Shown: one piece after another, positions 58,747-64,000 of the stretch
Layout of the letters: every line of letters begins with the position of its first letter
How positions within the stretch are numbered: the first letter of the stretch is position 1
Assembly (NCBI GenBank): GCA_965221855.1
Contig: CBDCSV010000007.1
Span: forward strand, 248,001-312,000
Reading direction: 5' to 3'
DNA: 64,000 nt
From: JAJDXO01 sp965221855
Lineage (GTDB): Bacteria > Pseudomonadota > Alphaproteobacteria > Rhodospirillales > UBA2165
The notes under the pieces: generated by a model
The model's input: the letters and a program-made list of their open reading frames with translations, nothing else
What the model was told of the DNA's origin: nothing
Database searches by the model: none
Program-made: the position numbers and the translations under genes

Positions 58747-59520
58747 CTAGGGGAGATAGTGAACGTTCATGCGGTTCGACCAATCCTGTCCCCCGGACCA
58801 GGCGAGCACCGTGTCGGCCGCCGGTTCCACGGCATCCAGGTACTGAACCGTCCGCCAGGCGAGGCTCAGCATGCACGATGTGACCGGCGGGCCCGACCAG
58901 CCCCTGACGTCGAGGATCGGCCGCAGAGTCGGCATCCCGGTGCCCAGCATGACAATGGCGTCGAGGCCCTTGTCTTCGAGCACCCTGAGGCTTTCCGACG
59001 CGCTGCCGGCCTGGAGGCTGTAAATGGGATGGAAGTCGCTGTCCGGATTGAAGGCGCTGGCCACCTCGCCGACGGTGAATCCCGCGCTTTCCCAATAGCC
59101 GACGCTGGTCTCGGTGAGATTCGGCGGATAGGGAGAGGCGAGGCCGATCCGCCTCGCGCCCAACGCCTCGAACGACGCGGACACCGCCCGGGCGGCGGTG
59201 ACGAAGGGGTAGCCCCGCGCCTTCTCGATGCGCTCGCACATCTCGGCTTCCCTGTCCGGGCCGATCAGGTAGGACGCGCCGGTACAGCCAAAGGCGGCTG
59301 CGTCGATGGGCGCGTTGGCGAACCGGTCCAGGGTGGCGTCGATCTGATCGATATAGTCATGGAGCCGGTCGACGATCGTGCCCTTGGGGCTGGTCATCCG
59401 GGCATTGATCATGCCGACGCCGACGGGCCAGAGAATGGTGAACTCCGGTTCCACGGTGGTGTTGGCCTGGGGCGTCAACACCCCGACCAACCCCCGTTTG
59501 GCATATTCCAGATCAGCCAT
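58747..59520 (-). CDS. Maleate cis-trans isomerase / Asp-Glu racemase-like protein
   Basis: A 257-residue protein of the Asp/Glu racemase superfamily, nearest to maleate isomerase and arylmalonate decarboxylase. The two active-site regions are AFGCTGASYL (Cys near residue 80) and VTSCMLSLAWRT (Cys near 218), each half with its own nucleotide-like fold; PQANTTVEPEF is the N-terminal substrate loop of this family. The ATG at 59520 is followed by ADLEYAKRGLVGVLTP. The gene is transcribed ahead of the broken monooxygenase and with it forms an aromatic or dicarboxylic acid module. Confidence 0.87.
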   Translation of the reverse strand: MADLEYAKRGLVGVLTPQANTTVEPEFTILWPVGVGMINARMTSPKGTIVDRLHDYIDQIDATLDRFANAPIDAAAFGCTGASYLIGPDREAEMCERIEKARGYPFVTAARAVSASFEALGARRIGLASPYPPNLTETSVGYWESAGFTVGEVASAFNPDSDFHPIYSLQAGSASESLRVLEDKGLDAIVMLGTGMPTLRPILDVRGWSGPPVTSCMLSLAWRTVQYLDAVEPAADTVLAWSGGQDWSNRMNVHYLP

Positions 59521-59625
59521 AATCCCCGTCCATCCCTTACTGGAACCCAATTTAAATTGTATTAATGCTATAACAATAGTACATTTATTCCCGCTTCCGT
59601 TCCAGCCCAGGCGCAGAGAAATTTC

Positions 59626-60834
59626 GTGGCTTCCAAGGACTCATCCGATCATGTTCTCGTCGTCGGTGGCGGCCCGGTGGGCTTGTTCGCCGCCACCCGT
59701 CTGGCGGGCTTCGGCATCCCGGCGACCTTGATCGAATCGTCCGAGACGGTCAGTGACGATATCCGGGCCTCGACCATTCATCCACCCTCTCTCGAGATGA
59801 TGGAGCCTTATGGCATCAGCGCCGAGGCGGTTGCCGGCGGCGTGCCGGTGCACGAGTGGCAGATTCGCCTGCACACGACCGGTGAGAAGGCGGTGTTCGA
59901 TATGGGCTGCCTCGCCGATATCACGGCTTATCCCTACCGGCTGCAGTTCGAACAAAGCCAGCTCTGCGCGATCATGGACCGGATGCTACGGGACAATTCC
60001 CTGGTCGAGATGCGCTACGGCACCCGGTTGGTGTCGTTTACCCAGGACGACGACGGCGTCGCCGCGATCGTCGAACGCAACGGCGTGACCGAGGAAGTGC
60101 GGGCCAGTTTCCTGATCGCGGCGGACGGCGCCAACAGCACGGTCCGGGAACAGCTGGGCCTCGCCTTCGAGGGCAGCATGTACCCGGAGCGCACGGTGCT
60201 GGTGACGACGCCGTTCCCGTTCCATGAACGTCTGGATGGTATATCCAGTGTCAGCTATTGCTGGGACGCCAAGGGCAATTTCAGTCTGTTGCAGCTGCCC
60301 GACAGGTGGCGGGTGAGCATGTATTTTCCCGAGGGCCTCACCCCGGAAGAAGCGGTCGGCACCGCGCATATCGAGGAACGCCTCCAGTCCGTCTGTCCCA
60401 GCGATACCCCATACGAGGTGATCGACAAGCGGGTCTATCGGGTCCATCAGCGGATCGTCGAGCGCTACGATCACGGCCGGGTGGTCCTGGCTGGCGACGC
60501 GGCGCACCTCAACAGTCCGACCGGCGGGATGGGCATGAACGGCGGGCTGCACGACGCCCACAATCTGACGGAAAAGCTGAACGCGATCTGGAACCAGGGC
60601 GGTGACTTGTCGCTATTGTCGTTGTATTCCCGCCAGCGCAAACCCATCGCCGAGCTCGAAATCATTCAGCAAGCCGACCGCAACCGGCGGCGGATGACCG
60701 AGACGGACCCGGACAAGCGGCGCGCGCACCTCGAAGAACTGCAGGCGACGGTGAACGATCCGGAGAAACTCCGCGCCTATCTGATGAAGTCGTCCATGTA
60801 TGACGGCCTCGCCGCCGCGGCCGCCATTACCTAG
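59626..60834 (+). CDS. FAD-dependent monooxygenase
   Basis: A 402-residue group A flavin hydroxylase. HVLVVGGGPVGLFAATRLAG (residues 9-28 in outline) binds FAD; LIAADGANSTVREQLGL near 164 is the DG motif; VVLAGDAAHLNSPTGGMGMNGGLHDAHNL near 287 is the GD motif. The C-terminal thioredoxin-like domain of phenol hydroxylases is absent, so the protein is of the 3-hydroxybenzoate/salicylate type. The start is GTG at 59626. It is divergent from the isomerase gene and convergent with the ligase (4-base overlap). Confidence 0.92.
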   Translation: MASKDSSDHVLVVGGGPVGLFAATRLAGFGIPATLIESSETVSDDIRASTIHPPSLEMMEPYGISAEAVAGGVPVHEWQIRLHTTGEKAVFDMGCLADITAYPYRLQFEQSQLCAIMDRMLRDNSLVEMRYGTRLVSFTQDDDGVAAIVERNGVTEEVRASFLIAADGANSTVREQLGLAFEGSMYPERTVLVTTPFPFHERLDGISSVSYCWDAKGNFSLLQLPDRWRVSMYFPEGLTPEEAVGTAHIEERLQSVCPSDTPYEVIDKRVYRVHQRIVERYDHGRVVLAGDAAHLNSPTGGMGMNGGLHDAHNLTEKLNAIWNQGGDLSLLSLYSRQRKPIAELEIIQQADRNRRRMTETDPDKRRAHLEELQATVNDPEKLRAYLMKSSMYDGLAAAAAIT

Positions 60835-62306
60835 GCTTTCCGGGCCGGCAGCCGTGCGATCAGTTCGTCCTTGATGATCTTGCCGAGCCCGGTCTTGGGC
60901 ATTTCATCGACGAAGAAAATGCCGCTCGGCACCTTGTACGGCGCCAGGGACTTGCCGCAGAATTCCGCGAGTTCCTTTTCGGTCGCAGGTCCGTCGGCGA
61001 CCACGTACACCGCCACGTCTTCTCCGCGCTCGGGATGCGGCCATGCCACCGCGGCCGCATCCCGGACCGAGGGATGATTGAGCAGTATCTGCTCGATCTC
61101 GCCCGGATAAATGTTCACGCCGCCGCGGATGATCACGTCCTTCGACCGCCCGACCAGATAGAGCAGTCCTTCGTCGTCCATCCTGCCGATGTCGCCGGGA
61201 TAGAACCAGCCGTCGCGGAACGCCTCGGCGCTGGCGCCCGGATCGTTGTAGAAACCGTCGGGCATCCCGGGGCTACGATAGCGGATATGCCCCGCCTCGC
61301 CCGGCGCCATTGAATTGCCGGCGTCATCGACCACCTGAATTTCGGTCCGATAGACCGGCTCGCCCACCGACTTGGCGGCCTCGCCCCGGTGTTTGGGCAG
61401 CAGCACCGACGTACCGCCGCCCTCGGTCGAGCCGTAGTAGTTGATGAAGTTGGGGTTGAGGCGCTGCATCACGGCATCCCGCTCGTCCGGGTGCAGGATG
61501 GCGCCTGTGGAGAGCAGCCTCGTCAAGGTCGGCATCAGAACCCGATTGCCGCTGGGCATGTCCAGAAGCCGGCGCAGCAGCGTCGGGACCAGCAGCAGTG
61601 TCGTGGCTTCATGCCGCACACTGGCCGCCACCAGTTCTTCCGGCTCGTAGGGCGGCGGAAACATGATCACCGTGGAGCCGGTGAACAGGCATCCCATGGT
61701 GAAGCTGCGGCCGCCGCCGAAATAGACCGGCGTCGCGCTGAGGTAGCGGTCATGCTGGTTGAAGCCGAGGGTCATCCATTGCATGACGAACCGGGCGATG
61801 AACTGGTCATGGGTCAGGAGCGGCCCCTTGGGCCGGCCGGTGGTCCCGGAAGACAGGGACAGAACCACCGGGGCCGCGCCCCCGGCGGCACAGAACGGAT
61901 CATCGGGCTGGCCGCCGATAGCGGCATGCCAGTCATCATCGACGACGAGGCACCGGGTGCCGCCGATCTGCCCGCCGGGTTCGATCAACGCAAGGGCCAC
62001 GCCGAAGAACTCGCAGACCCGGCGTTTCTCGGCTTCGGTCCACCGCCAATCGAGCGGCAGAATAATCGCGCCCAGACGCGCGATGGCGAACAGCGCCACC
62101 AGATGATCGGCCGTATCCTCGAGCGAGACGCCGATGATCGATCCTTCGCCGGCGCCGAGACCCCGGAGGTACGACGCGGTCCGGCGGACCAGCGGCGCCA
62201 AACCGGCATAGGTGAGGGTCCGGCCGCCGTCGACGATTGCCGTGTGGGCGCCGCGGCGAGCCGCGTTCTCGTCCAGGGCGCGGGCCAGGTTCATTCCGGT
62301 AAACAC
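60831..62306 (-). CDS. AMP-forming acyl-CoA ligase
   Basis: A 491-residue ANL ligase. The P-loop LSLSSGTTGRPKGPLLTH is near residue 152, YYGSTEGGG near 290, WFYPGDIGRMDDEGLLY near 366 and the catalytic Lys in PKTGLGKIIKDE near the end. It probably activates an aromatic or small organic acid to its CoA ester. It is divergent from the amidohydrolase gene and lies in the same catabolic block as the monooxygenase and isomerase. Confidence 0.92.
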   Translation of the reverse strand: MFTGMNLARALDENAARRGAHTAIVDGGRTLTYAGLAPLVRRTASYLRGLGAGEGSIIGVSLEDTADHLVALFAIARLGAIILPLDWRWTEAEKRRVCEFFGVALALIEPGGQIGGTRCLVVDDDWHAAIGGQPDDPFCAAGGAAPVVLSLSSGTTGRPKGPLLTHDQFIARFVMQWMTLGFNQHDRYLSATPVYFGGGRSFTMGCLFTGSTVIMFPPPYEPEELVAASVRHEATTLLLVPTLLRRLLDMPSGNRVLMPTLTRLLSTGAILHPDERDAVMQRLNPNFINYYGSTEGGGTSVLLPKHRGEAAKSVGEPVYRTEIQVVDDAGNSMAPGEAGHIRYRSPGMPDGFYNDPGASAEAFRDGWFYPGDIGRMDDEGLLYLVGRSKDVIIRGGVNIYPGEIEQILLNHPSVRDAAAVAWPHPERGEDVAVYVVADGPATEKELAEFCGKSLAPYKVPSGIFFVDEMPKTGLGKIIKDELIARLPARKA

Positions 62307-62412
62307 AGTCTAACTCTTTAGAATTAAATCCTTTTTCATGGCCGCCACTTGCGGATCGGCGTCGATATTGGCATCCTGTGCGGGCATGAACAACAGCCCA
62401 GCTGGGGCGGCA

Positions 62413-63291
62413 ATGTCCGACAGCCGATTTCCCGTCAAAGCCATCGATGTCGTGGTCAACCTCCAGACGGTGGACGCTCTGAACCTGCGGCCCGATGACC
62501 GCCGGGCGTTCTATGTAGACAAGATCGGCGTCGATGACGGCACCTTCGAGGGCATTTCCCTCGACGACATGCTGCGGCGGATGGACGAGGCGGGGATCGA
62601 GACCGCCTTTCTGATCGCCGCGAAAATCGGCCGCCAAGGACTGCCGGGCTGTTATCACATTCCCGATCAACTGGTAGCCGACGCGGTTGCCGCGTACCCC
62701 GACCGGTTTCGCGGGTTGGCCGGTATCGATCCGTTCGAAGGCATGAACGGGGTACGGGCGCTGGAGCATGCGGTGAGCAAACTCGGCTTCATCGGCGCCC
62801 ATCTCTATCCCCATTGGTTCGAACTGGCGCCCGACCACGCAAAGTACTACCCGTTCTACGCCAAATGCGTCGAACTCGGCATCCCGATCCAGATTCAGGT
62901 CGGCCAGTCACTCGTCTATTCGCCGGACAATCCCCGGCGGAGCGTCGGGCGGCCGATCACCCTGGATGCGGTCGCTTGCGATTTTCCCGAACTCAAACTA
63001 ATCGGCATCCATATCGGCATCCCCTGGCATGACGAGATGATCGCCATGGCGTGGAAGCACAAGAACGTCTTTATCGGCTGCGACGCCCACGCTCCCAAAT
63101 ACTGGCCGGAGAGTTTCGTCCGCTACGTCAATACCTTTGGCCAGGACAAGGTGCTGTTCGGCACCGATTTTCCGGTGATCGATTTCCGGCGCACGATGAA
63201 CGAGATCGCCGAACTGGGCCTGCGTCCGGAGCCTCTCGCCAAGCTGCTCCGCCACAACGCGGAGCAGGTCTACGGGCTCGATAAAAGTTAG
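62413..63291 (+). CDS. Amidohydrolase family protein (ACMSD-like)
   Basis: A 292-residue TIM-barrel amidohydrolase of the amidohydro_2 / ACMS decarboxylase group. The usual N-terminal HxH is replaced by DVVVNLQ, but the later ligands are seen: GAHLYPHWFEL near 140, LIGIHIGIPWHDE near 197 and FGTDFPVIDFR (Asp) near 257. Loss of the HxH pair suggests a single or weak metal site. The ATG at 62413 was preferred to two earlier in-frame ones because SRFPVKAIDVVVN is the family start. The head-to-head gap to the ligase is 106 bases. Confidence 0.83.
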   Translation: MSDSRFPVKAIDVVVNLQTVDALNLRPDDRRAFYVDKIGVDDGTFEGISLDDMLRRMDEAGIETAFLIAAKIGRQGLPGCYHIPDQLVADAVAAYPDRFRGLAGIDPFEGMNGVRALEHAVSKLGFIGAHLYPHWFELAPDHAKYYPFYAKCVELGIPIQIQVGQSLVYSPDNPRRSVGRPITLDAVACDFPELKLIGIHIGIPWHDEMIAMAWKHKNVFIGCDAHAPKYWPESFVRYVNTFGQDKVLFGTDFPVIDFRRTMNEIAELGLRPEPLAKLLRHNAEQVYGLDKS

Positions 63292-63319
63292 CCGCACGCC
63301 ACGTTGAGCACCGGCCGGT

Positions 63320-64000
63320 CTACATCAGCCCCCAGGCCTTGGGGAGCCACAGCGCCGTCGCCGGGAACACCAGCACGATCATCAGGCGCACAAGGTCCGT
63401 CGCGAAAAACGGCAGGATACCGGCATAGATCGTCTTGAGACTGAGATCCTTCGCCATGCCGTTGAGTACGAACACATTGATGCCGATCGGCGGCGTGATC
63501 ATGCCAATTTCCATGATCATCACGTTGACCACGCCCCACCAGATGGGGTCGTAGCCCATGTCGATGATCACCGGGAAGACGAAGGGGAGCGTGATCACCA
63601 TGGCGGCGACGGTATCGAAAATGCTGCCGAGAATGAGATACATCACCATCAGCATCAGCAGTATGACGAAGTCGTGGGCATTGAGGCTCTGGATTAGCTC
63701 GACGGAGGCGTCCGGCAGGCCGGACAGGGTGATGAAGTAGCTGAATATGGACGCACCAATGATGATCAGGAAGATCATCCCCGTATTGCCGGCGGTCTGC
63801 GCAAGGCAATCCAGGAAGCTCTTCGTGTTCATGCCGTTCATCACCGCGAAGATGAAGGCAAGGCTGGCGCCAACCGAGGCCGCTTCGGTCACCGTGAACA
63901 CGCCGGTGTAAATGCCGCCGGAAACCACCGCCGCGATCAGCAGGAAGCGCCATGATGCGAGCAGCACCTGCATCTTCTCCCGCCACGGGATACGGGCACC
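63320..64000 (-). CDS. TRAP transporter large permease (DctM-like), partial
   Basis: The C-terminal 226 residues of a DctM large permease; the gene continues beyond the right edge. Hydrophobic helices are packed throughout, with the family stretches FTVTEAASVGA, FVFPVIIDMGYDPIWWGVVN, MEIGMITPPIGINVFVLNG and the end WLPKAWGLM. Together with a binding protein it takes up organic acids with sodium. Next to the ligase, isomerase and monooxygenase genes it probably imports the substrate of that pathway. Confidence 0.93.
   Translation of the reverse strand, partial: GARIPWREKMQVLLASWRFLLIAAVVSGGIYTGVFTVTEAASVGASLAFIFAVMNGMNTKSFLDCLAQTAGNTGMIFLIIIGASIFSYFITLSGLPDASVELIQSLNAHDFVILLMLMVMYLILGSIFDTVAAMVITLPFVFPVIIDMGYDPIWWGVVNVMIMEIGMITPPIGINVFVLNGMAKDLSLKTIYAGILPFFATDLVRLMIVLVFPATALWLPKAWGLM

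Overview
The window is high-GC DNA (roughly 63-65 % by eye) from an alphaproteobacterium, probably of the Rhodospirillales type or a related environmental lineage. Pointers are the alphaproteobacterial core set uvrA / ssb / gyrA / coaD in one neighbourhood, a UvrA whose first zinc CxxC reads CPVS, an Atm1-type ABC exporter, a DmeF-like CDF exporter beside a MerR regulator, and dispersed hairpin repeats of the 'CGTCATGCCCCG...CGGGGCATCCAG' type.

The most unusual content is selenium biology. (1) 11096-11788 encodes a thioredoxin-fold protein of the iodothyronine-deiodinase family, with an in-frame UGA at codon 100 in the deiodinase active-site motif (GSYT-U-PPY) and the deiodinase EAHxxDGW motif downstream. 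(2) 38986-40032 encodes selenophosphate synthetase SelD with an in-frame UGA at codon 17, the catalytic Cys/Sec position, followed by a perfect 7-bp SECIS-like hairpin. (3) Directly upstream of selD lie a SenB-type glycosyltransferase (36547-37497, -) and a SenA-type EgtB-like enzyme (37522-38859, +), the selenoneine pair. The segment 36.1-40.0 kb therefore looks like a selenoneine locus whose selenophosphate supplier is itself a selenoprotein. Naive gene calling breaks or truncates both UGA genes.

Layout. 0-3.3 kb: end of an IS256 copy (a mosaic), two tandem exported paralogues, a RidA protein. 3.4-9.7 kb: CYTH-CHAD phosphatase, uvrA, a second RidA, MFS exporter. 9.7-11.0 kb: IS256 copy B1. 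11.1-17.2 kb: deiodinase-like selenoprotein and membrane partner, DUF488, GFA protein, ssb, SirB1-like protein, alpha/beta hydrolase, TfoX-N protein, MFS. 17.4-20.8 kb: gyrA-coaD. 20.9-31.3 kb: two catabolic runs (FAH hydrolase, cupin, acyl-CoA synthetase, CocE hydrolase; then class-III aminotransferase broken by IS256 copy B2, hydantoinase/dihydropyrimidinase, N-carbamoylase, cupin). 31.4-35.4 kb: tRNA-Lys, a 0.6-kb segment bounded by a duplicated tRNA 3' half, an IS630 element, a CDF exporter cut from its MerR regulator by IS256 copy B3. 35.4-40.2 kb: MerR, repeats, selenium locus. 40.3-46 kb: pyrC, acuI-like reductase, M48 protease broken by IS256 copy C1, YjgN-like protein. 46-54.7 kb: Sel1-repeat protein, Atm1-type ABC exporter, IS1111-type IS110 element, a cluster with Gly/Cys tails, PPIase, DUF2306, GNAT, MetE-like protein. 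54.9-57.7 kb: guaA remnant, IS256 copy C2 without a target duplication, broken IS630. 57.7-64 kb: broken FAD monooxygenase, maleate-isomerase-like protein, intact FAD monooxygenase, acyl-CoA ligase, amidohydrolase, TRAP large permease running off the window.

Six IS256-family ends and five full or nearly full copies show a recent transposition burst. Three copies carry clean 8-bp target duplications, a fourth a 7-8 bp one; one copy has none and sits at a rearrangement junction. Removing the element and one target repeat restores the frame exactly in the aminotransferase (452 aa) and the M48 protease (357 aa). No CRISPR array, rRNA gene or phage structural module was seen.
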